This document shows, in pieces, positions 1 to 11,337 of a stretch of DNA of 64,000 nucleotides. Under the pieces are notes generated by a model. It searched no databases. It was not told the DNA's origin and worked only from the letters and a program-made list of their open reading frames with translations. This DNA is from Podospora pseudoanserina (taxonomy: Eukaryota > Ascomycota > Sordariomycetes > Sordariales > Podosporaceae): assembly GCF_035222485.1 (NCBI RefSeq), contig NC_085921.1, positions 4,712,001 to 4,776,000 of the forward strand, given 5' to 3'. The number at the start of each line of letters is the position of its first letter. Within the stretch, counting starts at the first letter, position 1. The translations under genes and the position numbers were made by a program.

Positions 1-1343
1 GCTCGGTAATTGCCCCGTAAAGTAGAGTACACGATCAAGTGACGATAAAAGAAAGAGGCGATTGCCAAAAAGATGGGAGGAGCTATTCAGGTCAAGTCAA
101 GAGCAAGAGAGACAAGACCGGACCGGCCGAACTGACATAGCGGGCACCTGGGCACGGAGGCATGGTGGGAGCCTCCCACTAATTATCATCTTGGGTCCAT
201 CCAGGAAAACATGAGAGAATTCGCAGATCGGACACCGGAAATTGGGCCCTTTCTGGACGTGCACATACGTCGGCCGAAGCCCACGAGCGAGCGAACGGAA
301 ACGAAACGAACTGGTGGCGGTTTCTGCACCTCAACCCCCGCAACTCTAGAGAGAGAAGCAGCATCATAACCATGGCAAACTTTGGGCCTGTCTGGTAACG
401 GCAAGTGATCGGTATTCAGCGGTTCCCCAGATTTGCGGTTACCACCCATCCCGTGCCCTTGCCCCTCATGTTGACTCGTATGTGATACCACTGACGAGTG
501 TATGTGTGTGCGTCTGTTCACCATAAAGCGAGAAGCTTCTCTTCTCATCATCATTTTCCTATAATCCATCCATCCACATCCCAATTCAACAAACAGCGCG
601 ATTTCAGGGGTCCCGAAACTCTATCCGGGGCACCCACGCCAAGGCCGGACGGTGCTAACCCCATGTTCCCTGGAACGGCAATTCCACTCTGGCGTCTGCA
701 AGTTGACCACATCGTGCACCGCTCACCAAGACAACCCACTGCATCCAGTTTCCCATCACGCATGTTTGAGGGGAACACAATTCCTCATCTGAGCTTTCTA
801 CCACCAACCAGTGAAAGGAACACACCACCAACTCGGTATCACTTGCAGCTCATAGTCCCTTGCTCAGACGATCATGCTGTGAGAGTACCCCGCATGACCT
901 CATAACCCTCACCCACGCCTCCAGGTGCTCGGTCTGGAACTGCTTTTGGGTTGGCGACACCACATCTTGTCCCTCAACTGTCAATTAGAAACATTCCATT
1001 TAGGCCGAGGTGCCCCTCGAAACTGAGAAAGCCGAATGGCTGAGTACTCTCTGTAGTACCTGACTACATACACATTCCATATCAACGGCTTGCGGCGGCT
1101 TGCAAAGGCTCTACCAACAGCTTCAACAAGGAAGTACATCACATGATCACATAATGGCGTCAACGTTCGGTTGGTTCGCCAGTCAGTCAAAGATGCATGA
1201 GAAAAGTGATTTGGCTTTTGGTGAACCCTGGTCATTGCCCCATGTGCCCGTCCATCTTTTTGTGGATGCACTTAAACTCCTAAAGAATATGCTGCCATCT
1301 TGAGCCCAGACGATACAACCAGTCCCTAGCAAAAACCACCAAT
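1..1343. other. Intergenic, no supported gene
   Basis: This stretch lies between the left window edge and the 3' end of RPL5. Short open frames occur on both strands, but none shows a recognisable family, convincing splice structure or codon bias. It must include the 3' untranslated region of RPL5 at its right end. I see no tRNA, 5S rRNA or repeat in it. Confidence 0.5.
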
Positions 1344-2499
1344 TTACTCCTGAAGAAGGGCGGCAATGCGCTCCTGGACACCAGCCTTGCGCTGCTCGTG
1401 GGTGAGCTTGGACTGGCGGTACTTCTTGGACTCGGCCTTCCACTCCTCCTTGGTCTTCTTGGGCGCGTCGGACTCGTACTTCTTGAAGGGGTCCTCGCGG
1501 ATGGCCTTGTGGGCCTCGGCATAGAGGTCCTCGAGGGAGTCGGCCTCAAGGTCGTCCTCGATGTACTTGACGAACTGGCCCTTGTAGCGCTCCTCATCGT
1601 CGTCGGCGAGGGTCTCCATGTACTCAGCGACGTGACCGCCGAAGATGTACTTCTTGAGGGTCTCGGCATCGAGCTCCTCGGACTCCATGTCGAAACCGGG
1701 GAAGCGGTTCTCGGAGTGGGGGACGAGGATACCACCGTCGGAGGCACCCTTCATGACACCGAAGACACGGGCACCGGTGGAGGTGCGGGAGAGACCGACA
1801 TCAAGGAAGGCCTTGAAGGGGCGGCGCTCACCATCGTCGGTCTCGGTGGCCTCGGTGAGAGTGTACTCACCATCGGCCTCCTCAACACCGGCGAACTGCT
1901 CATCGAGGCCGAGCTTCTTCAAGACGCGGCGGGCGAGGAGGAGACCAGTGGCGTAGGCAGCGGCCCAGTTGGTAAGACCGTGCTCGATGCCATAGGCGCG
2001 GAGCTCGTGGGAGTAGGCGGCAGCGAAGATCTTGTCACCGGTGATCTCGGAGGTGACGATCTGGGTGATGATGTCGCGGTTGGAGAAGCGGACAACGAGT
2101 CTGTACTTGGGGGCGTTGTACTTGTTCTTGGCCTGGGTGATCAGGCGCTTGCGAGCATAGTAGTCGGTCTTTCCCTCTCTTCTGCGCTTGTACTTGGTCT
2201 GGAAGCGGCTGTGTTTCGAGACAAGGTCAGCAAAAATCACCAGAAAGTCTCGAGAATGGCCAGGACGTGAGAAACTTACCTGTAGTACGCGCTGTTTTTC
2301 ACAAGCTTGTGGAAGGCCTGAATTCAGAAATCCCCGAGTCAGCAATTATCGCTTCAGATATATTTTTTTATCCTCCTCCGAAGCATCTTGCGTTGACTCT
2401 ATCCAATTCCCCAGATCTCTCGACTCGTTCGGGTGCAGGTGAAAACGACAGCGATGCCAATGGCAACGGCAATTACAAATGGCTGTATCAACTTACCAT
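1344..2499 (-). CDS. RPL5: 60S ribosomal protein L5 (uL18)
   Basis: Ribosomal protein uL18 of the large cytosolic subunit, which binds 5S rRNA. I read three exons: 2497-2499 (the ATG alone), 2280-2317 and 1344-2208, giving 301 residues, the usual family size. Introns are 2318-2496 (179 nt, GTAAGT donor, CAG acceptor) and 2209-2279 (71 nt). The protein starts [20 protein letters not shown], the characteristic uL18 N-terminus, and continues with the basic [16 protein letters not shown] segment. The C-terminal third is acidic then basic, as usual. A first coding exon of only three bases is easily missed by gene finders. The gene diverges from the HAD-like gene, and a telobox-like CCCTAACCC lies about 200 bp upstream of its start. 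Codon use is strongly biased (C- or G-ending), as expected for a ribosomal protein. This bias creates long spurious antisense open frames. Confidence 0.96.
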
Positions 2500-2904
2500 T
2501 TTGACTGTTGTTTCGCTGGGCGATGCGATACTCACAGGGCTCGGGGTTTGTCGACAAGTGGGAGGGGAGGTTGGATTATTCCACGACGGCAAGCATTTGT
2601 GGGCGCAAAATTTGGCCCCACAGCTTTCCAGAGTAGGGCGTGTGCGAAACTGCGTTGGGTGACGAAGGTGGGGCAGGCCATAAGGGGCTTGTGACCCTAA
2701 CCCTTGGTGCAGTTCAGCCCTTCATCCAAGCCCGCTTATGTCATCTGTTCTCCAAACCCAACCCCAGACCGAAGCCGAGGTTCACTTCGTCGGCTCCGGC
2801 TTTCAGCTTCCATGCCGGTGTTGTCAAAGGGTAGATGTGGTGGGTGATGCTTGTCCATACATAATCAGTCGGCGGTTTGTCTCGTAAACTCCTGATAGTT
2901 GCAA
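2500..2904. promoter_or_regulatory. Divergent promoter RPL5 / HAD-like gene
   Basis: This 405-bp interval separates two divergently transcribed start codons. It holds CCCTAACCC at 2695-2703, a telomere-repeat-like (telobox) motif. Such motifs are known in fungal ribosomal protein promoters as sites for Myb-type telobox binders (Tbf1 class). The link to RPL5 control here is inference from position only. No other gene is visible. Confidence 0.4.
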
Positions 2905-3883
2905 ATGGAACCAGAAGAGTTTCCCGTCGAATACATCCTTGACGAAATCGACGCCATGGCACCCGTATCTTCGACTCCCAAGCCAAAGGTTCTCTTATTT
3001 GATATTGGGGGTGTTTGTGTATGCTTGTCTCTCCACTCATCATGTGCCGTCTAGACGTAGATGATCCTAACAATCACAGGTCATCTCACCCTTCCAATCC
3101 ATCCTCGATTACGAGCTGTCACTTGGCATCCCCCCAGGATGGGTCAACTACTCCCTCTCCAAGACTGCTCCTACCGGATTCTGGCACCGCCTAGAAAGAG
3201 GCGACATCCCAATGGACGCCTCCTTCTTCGACGGGTTCAACCAAGATCTTCACGACCCGGCCCGGTGGAAGGCATTCTACCAAGCCCAGCAAGCCAAGAA
3301 CCCTGCTTTGCCAAAAGAGATTCCTCCCCTTCCCAAGCTTGATGGGCAATGGTTGTTCAACGACATGATGAAATCTGCTAGGGCACCGGACCCGTGGATG
3401 TTCCCAGCCCTGAAGGCTCTTAAAGCCAGCGGCAAGTTCATCATTGCTGCTCTCAGCAACACTGTCATCTTCCCATCAGGCCATGACTTGTATCAGGAGA
3501 ACTTCATGGACGACCCCCTCCGCAGTCAGTTCGATGTTTTTGTGTCGTCAGCTCATGTTGGACTTCGCAAGCCCGACCCGAAGATTTATCAGTATGCGTT
3601 GGAAAAGGTGAATGAGTTTGCGAAGGCGAACGCGGGCACGGCAAGAGGTCAGGCGGGAGGGTGGTCGTCAGGAGTAAAGACGAATGAAATCACGTTTCTG
3701 GATGACATTGGAGAGAACTTGAAAGCTGCAAAGCAGGCTGGATTTCAGACCATCAAGGTACCATTAGGCAGAGCATATGAGGCAGTTGAGGAGTTGGAGA
3801 AGGTGACTGGGCTGTCGTTGGATGGTGGCCACCCCAAGATTCCCATCAAGCCAAACTTCAAGGGCAGCAAGGCGAGGCTCTAG
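2905..3883 (+). CDS. HAD-superfamily hydrolase-like protein
   Basis: Haloacid-dehalogenase fold protein of 305 residues, exons 2905-3018 and 3080-3883, with a 61-nt intron. It resembles the subfamily of YihX and the N-terminal domains of soluble epoxide hydrolase and ACAD10. Visible motifs are motif I FDIGGV with nucleophile Asp33; motif II Ser164 in AALSN; motif III Lys202 in GLRKPDPKIY; and motif IV Asp246-Asp247 in TFLDDIGEN. A helical cap follows motif I. The position two residues after the nucleophile, normally the acid/base Asp, is Gly35. Activity may therefore be altered, or the residue supplied otherwise; FD-x-GGV variants are common in this branch. The substrate cannot be predicted. 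There is no signal peptide or organelle signal. The next gene downstream, MCM2, is convergent. Confidence 0.85.
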
Positions 3884-4869
3884 AACATTCAGATCGTGAT
3901 CAACAATGTTTCCCTTAATCATCACGTCTCTTAATCAATATGATAAAGAAAGTTGGCTGTACAAAGTCAAGGAAAAAGGTCGTAAAGTCGCAAAAAGCTC
4001 ACGACCTAACCCCAACCACGCTGAAGTAGAGCGCTACGAAAACACGTTTTACTCAGGATCGAACCCGTGACCACCAGGAGATCATGACCACGCCATGACC
4101 TTCCCTTGTTTGTCCAGGTTACTTCCACAAGCTAACCACTTGACCACGCCAAGACAGTTGCTTGCTTCGGTGATAATTACTTGCTGGACCTTCTATATCA
4201 AGGGTGGTACGGTCGTGTCTCGTGTGTGCCTGATAAGTGGCCATCCTGATGCCCGGCATGCGACTCCCAGTCCATTCCCTCGACGTAGCTGCCTGCCATT
4301 GTTGCTCTTATTCCCATGACCCAGCTTCATGACCATTCTGCCACTGAGGTCGTTGTTGTTGACCATCATCACCACTGCTGCTCTTGCCTGCAACCCTGCT
4401 GTCACCAACCGCGTCGTCGTCGGCCAACGACTTTCTACCTGTAGTTCTGTCCAAACTTGCTACCATCACCACTGCGTTCGACTTTCACGGCGCCAAAGCT
4501 GCAACTTTGCAGTATTTCAAGCCAATCATCACCACCTGCTGCTCAACGACTACTAGTCGACACAACGACAGCATTACTACTATTATAACAACATCACAAC
4601 CATAAGAGTATCACAACAATAACAACATCAGGCCTCACCACTGCAGCAACACAGCACAATATTCACCCCATACCTCATTCCACTACCATCATCCAACAAA
4701 GTCACAAAGCACAACAACCCATCGACAAAAGTCGTAAAACAAAACAAGGATATATAATGTAAATAATAAACTAAACCCTCTTCCCAACCCGGCCTATCCC
4801 ATATCCCACAATATCCGCTATACATAAAACTCATCATGCACCAATCAAACCTCATCCTCCCATACTATT
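3884..4869. other. Convergent 3' intergenic region
   Basis: Non-coding space between the HAD-like gene and the MCM2 3' end. It contains the tRNA-like box A/box B element annotated separately at about 4035-4150. A low-complexity CAA/CATCAC-rich tract follows from about 4340 to 4740. No supported protein gene. Confidence 0.45.
4035..4165 (-). other. tRNA-like element with box A and box B (SINE or tRNA relic candidate)
   Basis: On the minus strand, TGGTCAAGTGG (4137-4147) matches an internal RNA polymerase III box A. GGTTCGATCC (4056-4065) matches box B, about 70 nt downstream. The expected T stem and acceptor stem do not pair, so a functional tRNA is unlikely. A second copy of TGGCGTGGTCA sits between the boxes, suggesting an internal duplication. 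It could be a decayed tRNA gene, a short interspersed element head, or chance. Confidence 0.3.
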
Positions 4870-7680
4870 TCAAGCCCTCACAGCCGCCCTCCCCCTCCTC
4901 CCCTGCAACTGCGTCCCGTTCGTAGCCCCCGGCCGAGCAAGCGTATACTTTGCAAAAGCCCTCGCCAGCGCCTTCTTGCAGCTGACCTTCTGACTCCCCA
5001 CAAAACTCTCCACCGTGACGGCAATCGCCCGGTCAATATCCTGCGCAGAGCAGTACTCGCTCAACCTCATCTTGCAGAAAGCTTCCGCGATACGGATGAT
5101 AGCCTCCAGATGACGGACCTATATCACCTAATGTTAGCAAACTGCATGACCAAGGTTGATAAAAGGGGGAGAAAGGGAACATACAGTAATAGGATAAGCC
5201 CCCGTCGCCAAACTCTCCCTCCTCATGTCAGCAAACAACCTCGCCACTTTGTCGTCATCAATGTGATACAGCTTGGGCGAGCACTTCTCCCTCGCGTACA
5301 AGATGTACTTCCTCAGCAGCTCCTGCGGGATCTGGTCCTCCTTCTTGATCCCATTCTGTTGCGTCTCTTGCTGGGCAGAATCATGCTCCACCTCCATCGA
5401 CTGCCCGCCATTCTGGGTGTTAGCCGCCTGCGACTGGGACAGCGGATGACTTCTCGAATGTGACCCAACAATAAACTTGGCCAGCCTTTCGTCCTCCTCC
5501 GGCTCGACCGTGTCCCTCACCACGCACAAAATGTCAAAACGGGACAGAATCGGCTCGGTGAGTTCGACGTTGGCGCTGAAGGGGATGGAAGAGTTGTATC
5601 GCCCGCCAATGGGGTTGGCGGCGGCAATGATGCCGCACCTAGCCTGCAGGGTAGTCACGATACCAGCCTTGGAGATGGAAATGGTCTGTTGCTCCATGGC
5701 TTCGTGGATGGATGTTCTGTCCTGGTCGTTCATCTTGTCGAACTCGTCGATCAGGCAGGTTCCCTTGTCTGCCAGGACAAGGGCGCCGCCTTCCAACGTC
5801 CACTCGCTGGTGAGAGGGTCGCGGCGGACCGAGGCTGTCAGACCGACTGCGGAGGCACCCTGACCGGTGGCAAAGACGGCACGGTGGGCGGTCTTTTCGA
5901 CATACTTGAGAACTTGGGACTTGGCGGTACCTGGGTCGCCGAGCAGCAACACATTGATGTCTCCTCTGACGCGGTGCCCGCCCGTGGTAACCTTGGCTAC
6001 ACCTCCAAAGAGAGACAGTGCGACAGCGGTTTTGATGTCGGTGTGTCCGTAAATGCTTGGGGCAATAGAGTTGATAATCTTGTCCACAATGTGGGGATCC
6101 TTGGACAGGCGACGGATCTCATGTTCGTCTTCATCTGTCATGCGGAAACCAGCGAGCTGATCATGAGATTTGATGATGTTGTTGGCCTCGAGGATAGTGG
6201 CAAAGACCGGGAAGCCGTTGCGGTTGTTGAGCTGGGCATCGTAGCTATTGCGGTAGATACCGGTCACCTCGATCTCCTCACCGGGCTTGGCCTTGTCGAT
6301 GAGATCCCAAAGGAGAATCACCTCACGGTGACGGGGAAGACGACCGGCAGGGACTGTGCCGGGCGATTCTTGGAGGGTGAGCTTTTGGTAGTTTCTGTAG
6401 ACGGTCTTCTCCGAGTTGAGAGTGAAGGGGCCGCGAGACTGGCAGCTCTGGCAGTATGACACCTTGACTTCGACATTGGACTCTTGCTGGAAGGGACCGA
6501 GTGTGACACCGCACTTGGTGCAGTCAAATTTGACGTACTTGAGCTGAGGGAAGACGCCGGATCTTCTCGTCACCACACCGCTCACACGCACAAGGCAGTT
6601 GAGGTGAGACTGGCGAAGCTGGCGAAGGGTGTAGTGAACGGGAAGGTCAAAGATGCGGACGTGAATCTCGGCGTGGATACGCTCGTAATCGGGGTAATGC
6701 AGCAGAACGACATCCATAGCAACCTCGTCGAACAGCTTGAGCATCTCGGCAGGAGCGTTGGCCAAGAAGTAGGCCAAGATGGCCTTAGAAGTGGAGAGGT
6801 GCTCATAAGAAACCTCGAGAGTCTCAGCGTTCACCTCACCAAGAGTTCTGATGCGGTTGCCGTAAACTGACGAGCCGCTATCATCGATGTACTCTGTGAG
6901 GAAGGCCTTGAACTCTCTCTTGATTGTGCGCTGGACGGCCTGCTGAGACACCCAGTCTGTCAGACTGGAAGCTTTTACATCATGGAGGGCCTCGAGTGAG
7001 AGCTCCTCATCCATGATATCACCATCCATATCCTCATCAGGGTCCTCATCGTAGCGATGTCTGCGACGGCGAGGCTGGGCTGAGAGATCGATATCGCCGT
7101 CTTCTTCACCAGGAAGGAAAGCGGCAGGGAGACGTTGCCGCCTGGCAACCTCTCGATCTCTGCGGTTAAGCTGGGCCTCGAGACGTCGCCTGTCACCAAG
7201 AGTCATGGCGTCGTAGTCGCCCTCGTCGTCAAGATCAATGCCCTCATATCGATCGTCCTCCCTGCTGCGGTAATCTTGCTCAAAGCCATCCCTGAACAGG
7301 TCCACATCATCCTCGGCGGCTTCATCCAAATCGTCGAGGTCATCCGGGATCTCAACATCTTCCTCAACCTCATCGTCGTCGTCGGCGCCATGGGCGATGG
7401 TGTGGAAGGCCGGGGGGGAGGAGGGCAGGGCGGGGCTGGAGGCGCCCGCAATGGAAGAAGGCGCATCTTCACCATTAGTGCGTGAGCGCTTTCTATTTCC
7501 CCGGGCTGGTGCGCCACGGTTGGCGGAGGACGGGTTATCACGAAGTGGGGAGCTATGGAGGTGTCGAAGTCAGCTTCAAGTCACTTTTGTCAAGATATTT
7601 TCAGGGGCGTATTGTTGCTGTATTTTTCTTCCCCTGATCTCTCGACTGGGCACCAAGCGGTAAAACAAAACATACCTCAT
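4870..7680 (-). CDS. MCM2: DNA replication licensing factor MCM2
   Basis: Subunit 2 of the nuclear MCM2-7 replicative helicase. Exons are 7676-7680 (ATGAG only), 5185-7552 and 4870-5118, total 873 residues. Introns are 7553-7675 (GTATGT donor) and 5119-5184. The start was fixed by joining the 5-nt exon, which yields MSSPLRDNPSSANRG. An acidic Ser-rich N-terminal tail follows; in MCM2 this region is a kinase target and histone-binding segment. The zinc motif has Cys at about 346, 349, 369 and 372. Walker A GDPGTAKS is near 540-547, Walker B IDEFDKM near 603-609, and the arginine finger SRFD near 672-675. The C-terminal exon VRHLEAIIRIAEAFCKMRLS encodes the winged-helix end. A short Gln/Asn-rich, charged insertion lies between the AAA core and that end. 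The gene is divergent from the UBR7-like gene. Confidence 0.97.
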
Positions 7681-8083
7681 GTTTGCGGTTGTTATGTGAC
7701 TGTAATAGCAGTAAGGAAAGGTATCGTTATCGTTCCGACAAAAACGAGGGAAGTGGTGGATGAGCCTGTCCTGAAAGAGAGACGATGTGGGCAACAATGG
7801 TCGATTCGGCAACACACAGTGGAGGGGATTGGAAAATGGGAACAGGGGCCTCGCGTCACAGATTGCTTTCCCCCCTGGAATCTCGCGTTGATTTCGTGTC
7901 GAGGTGCCCAGGGCGCGTTAAGTGGTCTTGGCACCTACCCTGCACTTTAGCGATAAGATAAGCTCCGACAGTGATGCGCGACTCGGAAGAGAACCATCAT
8001 CGAAATCGATCTATCATCTCACCTTCCACCTTTTTTTGTTTTTGGTTCTGGTTGACTTTGTCGTTGATACCTGACAATTCATC
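7681..8083. promoter_or_regulatory. Divergent promoter MCM2 / UBR7-like
   Basis: This 403-bp interval separates two divergent start codons. GC-rich motifs such as GGGCGCGTTA near 7911 resemble degenerate MCB/E2F sites. No perfect ACGCGT is present. No gene is seen. Confidence 0.35.
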
Positions 8084-9888
8084 ATGGATCCTGCCTCGGC
8101 GCCCAAGTCGGTTTCCGTCGCCGACGTTCCTGAGGATGGAGGGGATGCTTCAGTCGCGCGCAACAAGCCTCGCAGCGACAGCATAGGGTCGCACAAGTCG
8201 AGCGATTCGCAGACTGCCGCCGAGTATGTTCATGATGATGCTGGTGGAAGATGTGGTGATTACTACTAACACCACTTTCTAGTTTCTTGCGCGACCAGAT
8301 GCAGCTAGAGGCCGATGCGCGCGAGGCTCTTCCTTATGTACGACTCTTGACCCATTGAACACAGTGCGCTGATCTAACCATGGTGTCTTAATAGAGCATC
8401 GAGAACTGTACCAATGCCCTCGGCCCTCTCCGACAGGCAGTATTTGCTTGCCTCACTTGCAATCCCCCGCCCGCGAACTCGTCCGATCCCTACAATGCCG
8501 CCGGCGTCTGCTATGCCTGCTCGGTGCAATGCCATGGCGAGCACACCCTTGTCGAGATCTTCAACAAGCGCAACTTTACCTGCGACTGTGGCACCACGAG
8601 ACTACCTTCGACAAGCCCTTGCAACCTTCGTCTAAATCCCGAAACCAACTCCAAGGGAGGTGTTCACTCCCAGGAGCCCGATGTGAACAACAAATACAAC
8701 CAAAACTTTCGCAATCGGTTTTGTGGTTGCGAATGTGACTACGATCCTTTTGAGCAAAAGGGAACCATGTTTCAGTGTTTGGGTCTAGGTACATATGACA
8801 CAGGAGGCTGTGGCGAGGACTGGTGGCACCCGGGTTGTGTTGTTGGAATGGGTCCAAAGTGGTTCGAGAAGATGGCCAAAGAGAAGAAGCCGAAGACAGA
8901 GCAGAACAAGGAGGATGGCACCAGTGCCCCATTGCCGACCATCTCGGAAGATTCTGAAGCGCTCCCGACCCAGAACGGTGCCGAGGAAGAGGAGGAGGAT
9001 GATCCCCCACTTCCCCCTGGATTCCCTGAAGAAGACAACTTTGAAGCCTTCTTGTGCTATAAGTGTGTGGAGGCTTACTCTTGGGTCAAGCGATATGCCG
9101 GCACCGAAGGATTTCTACCTGCGGTCCACTTCAAGCCTGATGGAGCGGCCGAAGAGACCCTTCCAGATGCTCCTGCCACTACGGACTTCAAGACAGAGGA
9201 GCCCACGCTCAAAGTTGAGGAGGCTGCCTCTACCAAAACCGAGGTGCCTGCTGCCACCACCACCACACCAGCCGCTGCCAACCTCGATGTTCCCAAGAAG
9301 CGCAAAGCCTTGGGCGGTGATGAGGATGAGGCAGGTTCTCAGACATCCAAGCGTGTGAAGAACGAAGATGAATCCAAAGAGAGTCCTAGAGAGCGCTCTG
9401 CTACACCTTCTGCTCCCCCGCCTTGCAAGCTTCTATCCCTACCCCCAGTGCCCCCCGCAGGCAAATTCTCTCTTTTCTGCAAGCCCGACTTCCGAGAGAA
9501 GCTGTGTCGCTGTTCTTCCTGCTTCCCTCTGCTCGTCCCTCATCCCCAGCTTCTTGAGGAAGAAGAGACCTATGAGCCACCTGTGTCACCAGAGGCGTCG
9601 GAGAACGGGTCCACATTGGGCAGCAACTCCCTCTATGAGCGGGGAGAATCTGCACTGAAGAATGTTGATAGGGTGAGAGCTATCGAAGGTGTGATGGCGT
9701 ACAACCATCTCAAGGACAAGTTGAAGCCGTTCTTTCAGCAGTTTGCCGAGAGCGGACAGGCAATCAGTGCCGAGGATATCAAGGGCTACTTTGCAAAACT
9801 GAGAGGCGATGAGGAGGTCGCCACTGCGGATACGCCTGCCAAGGGGAAGGAAGGCGGTGACAATCGGAGGGAGGAGAGTGGATACTGA
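8084..9888 (+). CDS. UBR7/Mlo2-like protein, UBR-box and PHD-type finger
   Basis: Putative E3 ubiquitin ligase of the UBR7 family (fission yeast Mlo2), 562 residues. Exons are 8084-8223, 8283-8337 and 8395-9888. The Cys/His-rich UBR box spans roughly residues 70-140 (CLTCNPPPA, GVCYACSVQCHGEHTL, FTCDCGT). A PHD-type finger follows at about 170-215 (FCGCECDYDPF, GEDWWHPGCVVG). A long acidic, Pro/Thr-rich linker has a KKRK basic stretch that may be a nuclear signal. A C-terminal Cys pair region (CRCSSC) and a helical tail resemble the UBR7 C-terminus. The family is known to act on chromatin (H2B ubiquitination in mammals); the role here is inferred. It is longer than human UBR7 (about 425 aa), mainly through the linker. 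Confidence 0.9.
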
Positions 9889-11337
9889 TTGATTTCTTTG
9901 TCGGGAACGGGCATGTTGTGTTTGGTTAGGGTGTTTGGTTGCTTGGTAATTCAACTGGGACTGCAAGGAAATAGGCACATGGTTTATGGTATGGAATGGA
10001 TTCGGACAGCGATCTTTTTGTTCGGAATCACTGAAGGCTTTCTGTGTAGGTTAATTTGTATCTGGAGTTATTTTGTCTTGCGGCAGAGGATGGATTCACG
10101 CAATATGAAGAGACATTCAACGTGCTCCTAGAGACACCCACTCCACACTGCTCCTAAACAACCTGTTAGGGGATCATTACATGACGGAATTGGTCACATC
10201 GGGCTCTCGGAGACGCAAGTTTCCTCTCGTATATGTTTCTCGCCGAACTCGACCCTCGCCATCTTCCGAGTAAACGCAAGTCTGAAAAACCAAAGCCAGC
10301 TCTAACAACTCTCAAAAGCCCAACTTGCCTGCTTAGTTCTCGTGTTAAAAGCAGCATCCGTCCCTTCGTTGTCATAATTCCCTTTCATCACCCAAACGCA
10401 TCCTCATTCCCTCCAATATCTCTTTCCTCCCAACTTTTATTTTCTTACCAGTTTCTCTATTTCTTTACTATATATATTGAAACTTTACAGCCATGAACGC
10501 CCTACGTTCCACCACCACCTGTTGAGATGTCCCTCGACAAAAACTCCAACCAATAACCTATCCGCCAACCGCCATGGCCTCATTTACCACCTTTTGTCTA
10601 CCTGCGTCTGTCACGACCGGCAGCCTCCTCCAAAGCCGTTTCCCAGCTCGGCAACCCTGCTGATGACCTGCTTGCCCACCACAACCTGGGTCATAGCCCA
10701 TCGATCCCGCAGCCTCGACAGCCGAAGCCCACATATTCCCCGAGACACTGGCTTCTATGTCAAGGGCGAGGGGCTACTGGTGAAGCAGGGCTCACGGGAT
10801 CCATCCCGGTACACGGTTTTCCTTTTCTTTTTCCTCCAGTAGTATATAATGTATCTTGCCAGTCCATCCGTAGTTGGGTTCCAACGATCAGTGGGGACCA
10901 AATATTGCTTTGAGTGCGCGGTGAAGGCCGGGCGGTGGCTGCGCTGCCAAACTTTACCTGTCAGGCTGTCAATGTCAAGCAGAATAGGGATTGAGAGTTG
11001 ATGTATCTCAAGATGTCGATGATAATAGCTGAAATGGGGATGGGCTGTGGATGTTTGGCTTTCTCACTGTCTTATGATACCCAAGCGGAGTTAGAAAACA
11101 GAGAACAATTTCTATGTTGTTGGATACCTACTTGACCTGTAATCACAATCACCCCAACACAATGCCCGCCGAGCTTCCACTCCAGTTCACAGAACGCTCA
11201 GCAAGTGTCCATCATCAATCATACATCTCATTTTGTACACCCCATCACTCATCTATCATTTTGGTATATTGTCCTTTTTTACCCCCTTTTCCCATCCCAA
11301 CACCCCTTTTTGACATTCCTTTTCATGTTTCCAAAAA
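9889..11337. other. Intergenic region, convergent, no supported gene
   Basis: About 1.45 kb between UBR7-like (+) and URA4 (-). A pyrimidine-rich stretch at 10340-10470 and TATATATATT near 10470 look like a promoter or transcript leader. The ATG at 10493 opens only ten codons, and later frames show no known family. An unannotated small transcript is possible, but I cannot support one. Confidence 0.35.

Noticed and set aside
1398-2270. 290-codon plus-strand open frame antisense to RPL5
   Set aside because: Low-complexity Leu/Gly/Val translation produced by the strong C/G third-base bias of RPL5 on the other strand.
4035-4165. Functional tRNA gene
   Set aside because: T stem and acceptor stem do not pair, and no valid anticodon arm could be drawn.
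5689-6459. 256-codon plus-strand frame antisense to MCM2
   Set aside because: Overlaps the conserved MCM core on the opposite strand and has no family signal of its own.
10493-10860. Possible small gene after a TATA-like run
   Set aside because: First ATG gives ten codons, later frames have no recognised product, and no consistent intron model could be built.
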